DNA from: Streptomyces griseoruber
GTDB lineage: Bacteria; Actinomycetota; Actinomycetes; Streptomycetales; Streptomycetaceae
DNA length: 49,602 nucleotides
NCBI RefSeq assembly: GCF_001514205.1
Contig: NZ_KQ948793.1
Location: 1-49,602, forward strand
Reading direction: 5' to 3'
The position numbers and the translations under genes were made by a program. Below the pieces are notes generated by a model. It did no database searches and had not been told where the DNA came from. It worked only from the letters and a program-made list of their open reading frames with translations. Every line of letters starts with the position of its first letter. Position 1 is the stretch's first letter. Positions 42,717 through 49,602 of this stretch are shown here, piece after piece.

Positions 42717-44252
42717 ATGACAGAAACTCCCGACATCGACGTCCTCGTCGCCGGAGCCGGCCCGACCGGCTCCGCCCTGGCCTGCGACCTGCTGCGGCGC
42801 GGTCTTCGCGTCCGCGTCGTCAACAAGGCGCCACACGCCTTCGAGGGGTCCCGCGCCAAGGGGATCCAGCCACGCACCCAGGAAGTCCTCGAGGATTTCG
42901 GCGTGCTCCACGAGGCGCAAGCGGAAGGCGGACCCTACCCGCTCGCCGGACTCCACCTCGGGCCTGTCACCGCGCCATGGAAGATGCAGCAGCGGAACAA
43001 GCCGACCCCGGACGTGCCCTATCCGAACATCCTCCTGCTGCCGCAGCACCGCACCGACGCCATCCTGCACCGCCTGCTCGAACGCCTCGGACTGACCATC
43101 GAGTACGGGGTCGCCCTGGAAGGCTTCGAGCAGGACGCCGACGGCGTCACGGCGACGCTCTCCACCGGCGAGCTGGTGCGCAGCAAGTACCTCGTCGGCG
43201 CCGACGGCGGAGCGAGCGCGGTCCGCGTGGCCACCGGGCTCGGCTTCGTCGGGGACACCGACGAGTCCGACAAGACCCTCATCATCGACTGCACGATCGA
43301 CGGACTGTCCCGCGACCGGTGGCACATGTGGCCCAAGGCATCCGCGGGAGCGTGCCCGTTGCCGCACTCCGACCAGTTCCAGGTGATGATCCGGCTGAAG
43401 CCGGGCGACACACCGAATCTCGACCACGCCGCCCTGGCGGACCGGTTCCACGCGCTCACCGGCCTCAAGCTCCGCGACATCACCTGGACTTCGGTGTTCC
43501 GGCCCAATGTCCGACTCGTCGAGCACTATCGCCTGGGCCGGGTCTTCCTGGCGGGTGACGCCGCCCACGTGCACACCCCGGCCGGTGCGCAGGGACTCAA
43601 CACCGGTGTGCAGGACGCCTACAACCTGGGCTGGAAGCTCGGCCAGGCGCTCGCCGGCGCGCCGGACAGCCTGTTGGACAGCTACGAGGCCGAGCGGCTC
43701 CCGATCGCCGCAAACGTCCTCGGCAAGTCCAATGAGCTCTATCAGAGCCTCAGCAACCACCGTGTCGCCGGCCTGAAGCGCGGCGACGAGGAGCGTCAGC
43801 TCTCGCTCTCCTACCGTGGCGGCCCGCTCGCCCCCGCCGACGCTCCGGCCACCAGGACCCTGCATGTGGGTGACCGCGCGCCGGACGCGCCGTGCACCGC
43901 ACCCGGCACCAGCCGCCTGTTCGACCTCCTCCGGGGACCGCACTTCACCCTGCTGGCCTTCGGCCCCGAGGCCACCAAGGCCCTGCCCAAGCTGACCTGG
44001 CCGGCCAAGGGCGCCGAACTGCGCCGCTACGCCGTCCGCGAGGGCCGTCGCGCCCGCCATGCTGCTGGTCATGTCGAGGGCGGAATCGACGGTGGCTACA
44101 TCACCGACGCCACCGGCCAACTGGCCGGCACCTACGGCGTCGACAGCGACGCGCTGATCCTGATCCGGCCCGACGGATACGTCGGCGGCATCATCACGAG
44201 CGATTGGGCGTCCTCCTTCGCCACCGCAGCCAAGGTATTCGTCCCGAGGTGA
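42717..44252 (+). CDS. FAD-dependent aromatic monooxygenase (PheA/TfdB type)
   Basis: A 511-residue protein from ATG 42717. The FAD loop is VLVAGAGPTGSALACDLLRRG (residues about 9-29), followed by the GIQPRTQEVLEDFG motif typical of phenol and polyketide hydroxylases. GDAAHVHTPAGAQGLNTGVQDAYNLGWKL is the second FAD motif near residue 280. A thioredoxin-like C-terminal domain (about 400-511) ends LILIRPDGYVGG. It belongs to the same class as the enzyme at 18699 but to a different branch. It heads a run with TMEM175 and MDR genes under operator site d. The substrate is probably a phenolic ring. Confidence 0.92.
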   Translation: MTETPDIDVLVAGAGPTGSALACDLLRRGLRVRVVNKAPHAFEGSRAKGIQPRTQEVLEDFGVLHEAQAEGGPYPLAGLHLGPVTAPWKMQQRNKPTPDVPYPNILLLPQHRTDAILHRLLERLGLTIEYGVALEGFEQDADGVTATLSTGELVRSKYLVGADGGASAVRVATGLGFVGDTDESDKTLIIDCTIDGLSRDRWHMWPKASAGACPLPHSDQFQVMIRLKPGDTPNLDHAALADRFHALTGLKLRDITWTSVFRPNVRLVEHYRLGRVFLAGDAAHVHTPAGAQGLNTGVQDAYNLGWKLGQALAGAPDSLLDSYEAERLPIAANVLGKSNELYQSLSNHRVAGLKRGDEERQLSLSYRGGPLAPADAPATRTLHVGDRAPDAPCTAPGTSRLFDLLRGPHFTLLAFGPEATKALPKLTWPAKGAELRRYAVREGRRARHAAGHVEGGIDGGYITDATGQLAGTYGVDSDALILIRPDGYVGGIITSDWASSFATAAKVFVPR

Positions 44253-44326
44253 CAGCCGCCCCGGCACCGCGTGCGCGCTGGACGCGCAGCCCGCCCCGAC
44301 CCACTCCACGAGACCAGGAATCGGAC

Positions 44327-44983
44327 ATGACCCAGGCGAGTGAGACCACCGACGGCCCCGCCGTGGCCGACAACGAGCGGCTGGTCTTCTTCAGTGACGC
44401 GGTCGTCGCCATCGCCCTGACCCTTCTGGCCCTGGAGCTGCCGGTGCCTCACGGGTCAAGCGATGCCGAGGTGTGGCGGGCGTTCCGGGAGCACCTCCCG
44501 GACTACGCGATGTTCCTGCTGAGCTTCGCGGTCATCGCCGCGTACTGGGTGGCGCACAAGTGGCTGTTCGGCCGCATCGGCGGGTTCAGCCCTCGGCTGT
44601 TGTGGCTGAACTTCGTCTGGCTGCTGGGCATCATCCTGATCCCCTTCGCGACGAAGGTCCTCATCGAGGACAGCCCATACCAGCTCAGCGCCGTCCTGTA
44701 CGCCGCCGCCGTCGGGGGCACCGGACTGGTTCTGATCAACTCGCTGCACCACTGTCGGGCCCGTGGCCTGCTGCGGCCACACGCCGCGCCCGACATCATG
44801 CGGCGTTTCCAGCTGTTCCTCACGTTCCCGACGGCCGCCTTCCTGCTGTCGATCCCGTTCGCCTTCGTCAGTCTGAGCGGCGCCAGGTACAGCTGGGCAG
44901 TGGTCTTCGTGCTCACCGCGCTGGCCGCCCGGTGGGCCACCCACCCCGGGGCTCAGCCGGGGCGCACGGTCATCAAGCAGTAG
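44327..44983 (+). CDS. TMEM175-family potassium channel-like protein
   Basis: A 218-residue membrane protein from ATG 44327. The family signature RxxxFSD is present as ERLVFFSDAVVAIALTLLALELPVP in the first helix. Five more hydrophobic helices follow: YAMFLLSFAVIAAYWVAH, LLWLNFVWLLGIILIPF, YQLSAVLYAAAVGGTGLVLI, FQLFLTFPTAAFLLSIPF and YSWAVVFVLTALAARW. Bacterial TMEM175 proteins form K+ channels as tetramers of six-helix subunits, which fits. It lies 74 bases after the monooxygenase and 77 before the MDR gene. A channel inside a catabolic run is unusual. Confidence 0.9.
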   Translation: MTQASETTDGPAVADNERLVFFSDAVVAIALTLLALELPVPHGSSDAEVWRAFREHLPDYAMFLLSFAVIAAYWVAHKWLFGRIGGFSPRLLWLNFVWLLGIILIPFATKVLIEDSPYQLSAVLYAAAVGGTGLVLINSLHHCRARGLLRPHAAPDIMRRFQLFLTFPTAAFLLSIPFAFVSLSGARYSWAVVFVLTALAARWATHPGAQPGRTVIKQ

Positions 44984-45060
44984 GCGTCACTGAATCGCCG
45001 TTTTCGAGATGCAGTCCCTTCCTCGGCGAGCCGAGGCTCTGAGTACCGGAGGTTGTTGCC

Positions 45061-45993
45061 GTGCATGCAGCGGTCGTTACTTCGTTCGATGATCCACCGC
45101 AGTACCGTGACCACCCCGATCCCGTCGCCCGTGGAACCGACGAGGTCGTCGTCGAGGTCCTCGCGGCCGGCCTCCACCCGCGTGTCCGCTCCCAGGCGTC
45201 CGGCTCGCACTACACCAGCACCGACGAGCTCCCGCTCGTCCCCGGCATCGACGGCGTCGTACGCGACCCGAAGGGCCGTATCCGGTACGCCGTCCTGGAC
45301 GACACCCTCCTCGGCACCATGGCCGAGCGCACCGTGATCGACGTCCGGCGCAGCGTTGTCCTCCCGCACGGAATCGATCCGGTCCAGATCGCGGCGGCGA
45401 TGAACCCCGTGATGTCCTCGTGGGTCGCGCTGCGCCGACGCATCGACTTCGGGCGTCGGCAACGCGTCCTCATTCTGGGCGGGACCGGAAACGCCGGCCG
45501 GATGGCGATCCAGGTCGCGAAACGGTTCGGGGCCGCACACGTGATCGCGGCCGGACGCGACACAGCTCGCCTTGGCGAACTGCGGGCCCTCGGCGCCGAC
45601 GAAACCTGCACCTTCGACGAACTCGCCCTGGCGGCCGACGTCGACATCGTCATCGACTATGTGTGGGGAGAGCCCACGGCCCGGGCCATGGTCGACATGC
45701 TCACCGCTCGCGACAACCGCAGTGCACCGCTGACCTGGATCGAGATCGGCTCGGTCGCCGGTCCGACGGCACCGATCCCCTCCGCGGCGCTGCGCTCGAC
45801 GCGACTGCAGATCGTCGGTTCCGGCATCGGATCGGTCCCCGGCCGCGACTTCGTCAAGGAGCTCCCCAAGCTGGTATCCGCCGTCACGCATGGCGTTTTC
45901 GACGTCAGAGCGCGCGCTGTCCCCCTTGCGGAGGTCGAGCACGCCTGGACCGCGACCGCCGGCATGTCCGACCGGATCGTCCTGGTGCCCTGA
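45061..45993 (+). CDS. MDR-family quinone oxidoreductase-like protein
   Basis: A 310-residue protein from GTG 45061 with GGAGG seven bases upstream. It has the same layout as the protein at 13609: HAAVVTSFDDPPQYRDHPDP, the central NPVMSSWVALRRR, a nucleotide loop ILGGTGNAGRMAIQVAKRFGA, then WIEIGSVAG and GSGIGS. Zinc ligands are absent. Both genes follow family-1 operators, this one through the operon started at site d. The pair is a duplicated enzyme with a probably similar substrate (an enone or quinone), reducing it with NADPH. Confidence 0.88.
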   Translation: MHAAVVTSFDDPPQYRDHPDPVARGTDEVVVEVLAAGLHPRVRSQASGSHYTSTDELPLVPGIDGVVRDPKGRIRYAVLDDTLLGTMAERTVIDVRRSVVLPHGIDPVQIAAAMNPVMSSWVALRRRIDFGRRQRVLILGGTGNAGRMAIQVAKRFGAAHVIAAGRDTARLGELRALGADETCTFDELALAADVDIVIDYVWGEPTARAMVDMLTARDNRSAPLTWIEIGSVAGPTAPIPSAALRSTRLQIVGSGIGSVPGRDFVKELPKLVSAVTHGVFDVRARAVPLAEVEHAWTATAGMSDRIVLVP

Positions 45994-46022
45994 CCCTCAC
46001 CGGACGTCGCTCCGGGTGTCCG

Positions 46023-46059
46023 TTGCCCAGGCACGCCATTACGGCTACGTTGTAATCGA
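46023..46059 (+). promoter_or_regulatory. Promoter and operator family 1, site e
   Basis: TTGCCC (46023-46028), a 17-bp spacer and TACGTT (46046-46051), with ACGGCTAC-GTT-GTAATCGA (46041-46059). The -35, spacing, -10 and left half-site are identical to site d. The hydrolase gene starts 156 bp downstream. Confidence 0.78.
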
Positions 46060-46214
46060 AATTGCGGCTGTTGGTCACCCCGGACTGGCCGCCTTCCGGT
46101 GCTGCGCATTTCCCTGCGACGGCTGTCACAGACGCACCTCACGCTGCCGCAGCTACGCCGGACAACCGCCGGGTGTAGCGCCATGCGTCGGACCGCACAG
46201 GAGGAGCTTCAGGA

Positions 46215-47393
46215 ATGTCAACACAGCAGGAGGTCGCCGAGGACCGCCCGGCACCGGTCGTGACCCTCGACTTCGTCGGCAGCCGCACGGAGACGGAGGA
46301 CGTCACATCGAAGCTCTCGGTCGAATCGCAGGCCGCGCTGCGCCAGTTCTCGCTGGAGCGCATGACCGGCTACGGCGTCGACTACGCGGACGCCGTCGAG
46401 GTGCGGGCCCGCGTGGTCGAGGGGCAGGACTGGCGATCGGCCGCCACGGAGCTCGCGGAGGTGTGCCTGCGTCGCGTCGAGAGCGCCACGGAGGTCGCCG
46501 GGACGCCCACCCGGATCGGGTACCTGCGGCGTGCGTCCGCCCTGCTCCGCATGAGTCAGATGATGATGCTGTGCGACACCGCCGAGCGCCGGCAGATCTT
46601 CGCGCGGGCCGCGGAGCTCTACGCACAGGCCGCCGCGTTGAGCGCCGACCGGGTGCGCGTCACGGTCAAAACCGACCACAGTCCCTTGGCAGGATGGCTG
46701 ATTCCCGCACGTGGCACCGCGGTCGCCTCGGCCCTCGTCATCGGGGGCGTCGAGGGCTGGGGCATGGATTTCGACAGCATCGGCGAGGCACTCGCGGCGC
46801 GAGGCGTCGACGCGCTGATGCTCGACGGGCCGGGGCAGGGCGAGACGCGGCTCACCCACAATCACTACCTCACGGATCACTGGCGTGACGCCTACGGGCG
46901 AGCCGTCGACTTCCTCGCCGAGCGCTCGCCGGGCCGCCCGATCGGCTTCATCGGCAACAGCATGGGCGGCAGCGTCGCCATGGCCGTCGCGGCGCAGGAC
47001 ACCCGGATCCGGGCGTGCGTCGACAACGGCGGCATCCACGCCCCGTGGCATGTACCGCCGACCATGGGGACCTTCTTCTCGAAGATGGTGGCCGCCTGCG
47101 GAACAGAGGACCCGGACCGGGCGATGAACGTGTGGAAGACCGTCACCCCGCTCGCCGACGGACCCAACGCCGGCTATCCGCTGCTGGTCGTGCAGGGCGG
47201 CAAGGACCCCATGGTCTCGAACGACCTCGCGCAGATCCTTCTGCGGGGCGCCCCCACGGACGACAAGCGGATGGTGGTCTTCTCCGACGGCAACCACTGC
47301 GTCTACAACCACAAGCACGACCGCGACGCCCTCGTCGCCGACTGGGTGAGGGCACGCCTGTGTGGCCTGCCGAGCCCCGAGATCACGAACTGA
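46215..47393 (+). CDS. Alpha/beta hydrolase (2,6-dihydropseudooxynicotine hydrolase-like)
   Basis: A 392-residue protein from ATG 46215 with GAGGAG upstream. A helical N-terminal domain of about 140 residues (RQIFARAAELYAQAAALS) precedes the alpha/beta fold. It has VIGGVEGWGMDF, DGPGQGETR, the nucleophile elbow GNSMGG, an Asp in LLVVQGGKDPMV and His in FSDGNHCVYNH, a complete triad. This arrangement is that of C-C bond hydrolases related to dihydroxypseudooxynicotine hydrolase. It would cleave a 1,3-diketone-like side chain or ring-fission product. It starts an operon with an amidohydrolase 12 bases later and an FAH hydrolase, under operator site e. Confidence 0.88.
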   Translation: MSTQQEVAEDRPAPVVTLDFVGSRTETEDVTSKLSVESQAALRQFSLERMTGYGVDYADAVEVRARVVEGQDWRSAATELAEVCLRRVESATEVAGTPTRIGYLRRASALLRMSQMMMLCDTAERRQIFARAAELYAQAAALSADRVRVTVKTDHSPLAGWLIPARGTAVASALVIGGVEGWGMDFDSIGEALAARGVDALMLDGPGQGETRLTHNHYLTDHWRDAYGRAVDFLAERSPGRPIGFIGNSMGGSVAMAVAAQDTRIRACVDNGGIHAPWHVPPTMGTFFSKMVAACGTEDPDRAMNVWKTVTPLADGPNAGYPLLVVQGGKDPMVSNDLAQILLRGAPTDDKRMVVFSDGNHCVYNHKHDRDALVADWVRARLCGLPSPEITN

Positions 47394-47405
47394 GAGGAAA
47401 GCCCC

Positions 47406-48212
47406 GTGCAGATCATCGACGCACAGATCCACCTCTGGGCCGGCGAGAACGCGCCGCCGCACCACTGGCGCGCGCCCTACACCATCGACACCGCCCTGCG
47501 TGACATGGACGAGGCCGGCGTGGACCGCGCCGTCAACTGTCCGGCGGTCTGGGACACCGACGCGAACGACTACGCCGTGGAGGCGGCGAAACAGCATCCC
47601 GAGCGTTTCGCGACCCTCGGCTGGTTCCCCCTCGACGAGACCGCGGACGATTCCCTCGTCGACGCATGGCTGAACAAACCCGGCATGCTGGGCCTGCGCT
47701 TCATGCTGGCGGCCCCGGAGATGGCCGACCGCATCGCATCGGGCGACCTCGACTGGCTGTGGGCGGCCGCCGACCGCCGCGAGATCCCCGTGGGGCTCAT
47801 GGTCCTGCCTCCCTATCTGCCCGCCGTCGGCGCCATCGCCGCGCGCTACCCGCAGATGCGGCTGATGATCGACCACCTCGCGGTGAACCCCTTCGCGAAA
47901 CTGCCCGACGCGGCCGCGCACTTCGACACCCTGCTCGCCCTCGCGCGCCACCCCAACATCGCGGTGAAGGCCACGGGCGTACCGAGCATGGCAACGGGCC
48001 CGTACCCGTTCGCCGACACGCACGGCGTACTGCGGCAGGTCTTCGACGCATACGGCGCCGAGCGGATGTTCTGGGGCACCGACATCACGCGTCTCCACTG
48101 CTCGTGGCACGAGGCGGTGACGACGTTCACCGAGGAACTGCCCTGGCTGCGAGGCCGCGACCTGGAGCTGGTCATGGGCCGCGCCGTGGCCGACTGGATC
48201 GGCTGGAGCTGA
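47406..48212 (+). CDS. Amidohydrolase-2 family (PDC-type lactonase-like) protein
   Basis: A 268-residue protein from GTG 47406, 12 bases after the hydrolase stop. It is a small TIM barrel: QIIDAQIHLWAGENAPPHHW with the first metal ligands (QIH), LMIDHLAVNPFAKLPD, IAVKATGVPSM, and RMFWGTDITRLHC with the Asp of the metal site. It resembles 2-pyrone-4,6-dicarboxylate or fluconate-type lactonases and related hydrolases, so lactone hydrolysis is the best guess. A truncated second copy is present at 33202-33527. Translation is probably coupled to the upstream gene. Confidence 0.88.
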   Translation: MQIIDAQIHLWAGENAPPHHWRAPYTIDTALRDMDEAGVDRAVNCPAVWDTDANDYAVEAAKQHPERFATLGWFPLDETADDSLVDAWLNKPGMLGLRFMLAAPEMADRIASGDLDWLWAAADRREIPVGLMVLPPYLPAVGAIAARYPQMRLMIDHLAVNPFAKLPDAAAHFDTLLALARHPNIAVKATGVPSMATGPYPFADTHGVLRQVFDAYGAERMFWGTDITRLHCSWHEAVTTFTEELPWLRGRDLELVMGRAVADWIGWS

Positions 48213-48425
48213 GGTGCGGAAGGGGCCCGTGCCCGCGTCGCCACCCACGTCCCCAGCGGGACAACGCCCTCCGTTTGGGGGACAGCCGACCCGACAAGGA
48301 CTTCCCCGGCATCACACCAGGCCGGGAACCACTCCGCGAACGCGTGATGATCAGCGCGCCGCGCGAGGACAACGAAACGAACTCGCCCTGAATCGCCATC
48401 GCGGCCTGTTGAAAGTAGCCCCCAC

Positions 48426-49367
48426 ATGAGCATGTCCGTCCTGCGCACCGCCGACGCGTGGTGGGTCCTCACCCCCACCGGCGCCTCGCACGTGCACACC
48501 GATGCCACCACCACCGGGCAGCTGCTCGCCGACCGGCAGGCAGTCGCCGCGGCGGCGGCGAGCGGCGGCAGCGTCGCCGTCACCGACCTGTCGCCGATCT
48601 CGCCCGTCACCGCGCCCTGTCGCCTCATCGCCCAGATGATCAACTCCGTCTCGCACGTCAAGGACACCGGCGGAAATCCGGAATCCGCGCCGCTGGCGTT
48701 CTTCCGCAAGTCGTCGTCCTCCATCAGCGGCCCCTTCGATGACGTGATCCGGCCCAGCCATGTGCGCCTGCTGGACTACGAGGTCGAGATCGGGCTTGTC
48801 GTGGGCAAGCACCTGCCGGTCGGCACCCGGATCAGCGAGGGCACGCTCTCCGACTACCTCGCCGGCCTGGTGGTCACCAACGACGTCTCGGCACGCGATG
48901 TCCAGCTGCCCAGCTCGCAGTACTACGAGGGCAAGTCCTATCCGACCTTCACGCCCGTCGGCCCCCTCCTGGTGCTGCTCGACGCCGACGAACTCAAGCG
49001 GTTCGGCGACCTGCGACTCAAGCTGTGGGTCAACGGCGAGCTGCGGCAGAACATGCCGGTTGCCGGCGACATGATCTACCAGCCCCTCGAGGCGCTGCAA
49101 AGCCTGGCACGCTTCCAGCGACTCGACGCCGGCGACCTCATCCTGACCGGGACACCTGTCGGTACGGCCATCAGCGCGCCCCCGAAGGCGGTTCAGACCC
49201 TCGTATCCCTGATTCCTGAGGAAACCAAGTGGAAGCTCTTCTTCCAGGGTCAGTCCCGGAATCCGAAGTACCTCAAGGACGGTGACGTCATCGAGGCCAC
49301 CGTGGCCACCGATGGCGGCGCGATCGACCTCGGCCGACAGCGCACGGTCGTAAGGGACGCCGGATGA
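48426..49367 (+). CDS. Fumarylacetoacetate hydrolase-family protein
   Basis: A 313-residue protein from ATG 48426, a clear paralogue of the one at 17764: both start MS...VLRT with WWV, have TTxxLLADR, FFRKxS, LLDYEVEIGLVVG or FLDYEVELGLVMG, TNDVSARD, KSYPTFTP and LTGTPxGTA. The metal-binding Glu-x-Glu and Asp are conserved. It follows the amidohydrolase after a 213-base gap in which I see no promoter or gene. It probably ends the catabolic route of this block by splitting a 2,4-diketo acid. It is the last gene in the window. Confidence 0.9.
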   Translation: MSMSVLRTADAWWVLTPTGASHVHTDATTTGQLLADRQAVAAAAASGGSVAVTDLSPISPVTAPCRLIAQMINSVSHVKDTGGNPESAPLAFFRKSSSSISGPFDDVIRPSHVRLLDYEVEIGLVVGKHLPVGTRISEGTLSDYLAGLVVTNDVSARDVQLPSSQYYEGKSYPTFTPVGPLLVLLDADELKRFGDLRLKLWVNGELRQNMPVAGDMIYQPLEALQSLARFQRLDAGDLILTGTPVGTAISAPPKAVQTLVSLIPEETKWKLFFQGQSRNPKYLKDGDVIEATVATDGGAIDLGRQRTVVRDAG

Positions 49368-49602
49368 TCGACTGTGCCGGTGCGGAGTTCCTGTCGCAGT
49401 AGCGGCAGACCCGATCGGCGCCCCGGTCGGCGGCGCCACCGGGCGGGCCAGGAGCCACCGGGCCCACCTTGCTGCTCGCGGTGGTCTTCCTCGCCCTGGG
49501 CACAGTCGAGGCGGCTGCGGCTTCCGGGCGCTGCACGCTGGCCGTCGAAGAGCGACACCACGTTCGAAGCCGTGGTGCGCCCTACACGCATCGACTGCTC
49601 AG
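49368..49602. other. Window end, no gene recognised
   Basis: About 235 bases after the FAH stop. The open frames on both strands are Arg/Gly/Pro-rich and resemble nothing I know. I see no hairpin or family operator. Confidence 0.5.

Noticed and set aside
1..49602. Biosynthetic (PKS/NRPS) gene cluster
   Set aside because: The monooxygenases and ABM protein also occur in such clusters, but no ketosynthase, carrier protein or adenylation line is present; the hydrolases and ring-cleavage dioxygenase indicate catabolism.

Overview
The window looks like an accessory region of a Streptomyces-type actinomycete chromosome. GC content is very high, nearly all real genes end their codons in G or C, GTG and TTG starts occur, and the gene families (FUSC, MMPL, HisKA_3 kinases, many TetR regulators) are typical of that group. 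I see no rRNA, tRNA, CRISPR array or phage module. It reads as a catabolic island: enzymes for breaking down aromatic or carbonyl compounds, each block with its own TetR-family repressor, separated by decayed transposases and truncated gene relics.

Layout. 1-7.4 kb: a scrambled metallo-beta-lactamase (MBL) relic, a FUSC membrane protein, then an MBL hydrolase, a type-B carboxylesterase, a RidA protein and an unknown protein in one direction. 7.5-9.2 kb: an ISAs1-type transposase relic and sequence without a confident gene. 9.2-13.4 kb: an MMPL transporter with a two-component system. 13.5-22.3 kb: an MDR oxidoreductase, two related TetR regulators, and an operon with 4-base overlaps encoding extradiol (VOC) dioxygenase, FAH-family hydrolase, FAD monooxygenase and acetoacetyl-CoA synthetase (frameshifted in this sequence). 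22.4-26.2 kb: a TetR, a deaminase-type amidohydrolase with a coupled leader ORF, then glycosidase relics. 26.3-32.6 kb: a minus-strand block of exported MBL protein, ThDP enzyme and double carboxymuconolactone-decarboxylase-like protein, divergent from a TetR, then a cupin. 32.9-41.2 kb: a graveyard of relics (ferredoxin reductase, amidohydrolase, IS4/IS701-like, IS1182-like, Tn3 and resolvase fragments) around three intact units: a TetR, an ACMSD-type amidohydrolase, and a TetR/quinol-monooxygenase pair. 41.6-49.4 kb: a TetR and a second catabolic block of FAD monooxygenase, TMEM175 channel, MDR oxidoreductase, alpha/beta hydrolase, amidohydrolase and FAH hydrolase.

How it works together. 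The strongest signal not explained by genes is regulatory. A 19-bp palindrome (half-site ACGGMTAC, 3-bp spacer) occurs seven times, upstream of two paralogous TetR genes and of catabolic units spread over 38 kb. In three cases it covers the -10 hexamer of a promoter with a 17-bp spacer. A different element, GATGA-N5-TCATC, lies upstream of a TetR gene, of the extradiol operon and of the distant ACMSD-type amidohydrolase; at the last two it sits in the same promoter architecture, TTGACG-N17-GATGAT. From enzyme families, the second regulon could degrade an orsellinate/orcinol-like ring: decarboxylation, hydroxylation, meta-cleavage, acylpyruvate-type hydrolysis to pyruvate and acetoacetate, then activation of acetoacetate. 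That pathway is inference. Many enzymes occur as intact paralogous pairs or as one intact copy plus one relic, so the island appears to have grown by duplication and acquisition and then been eroded by transposons.
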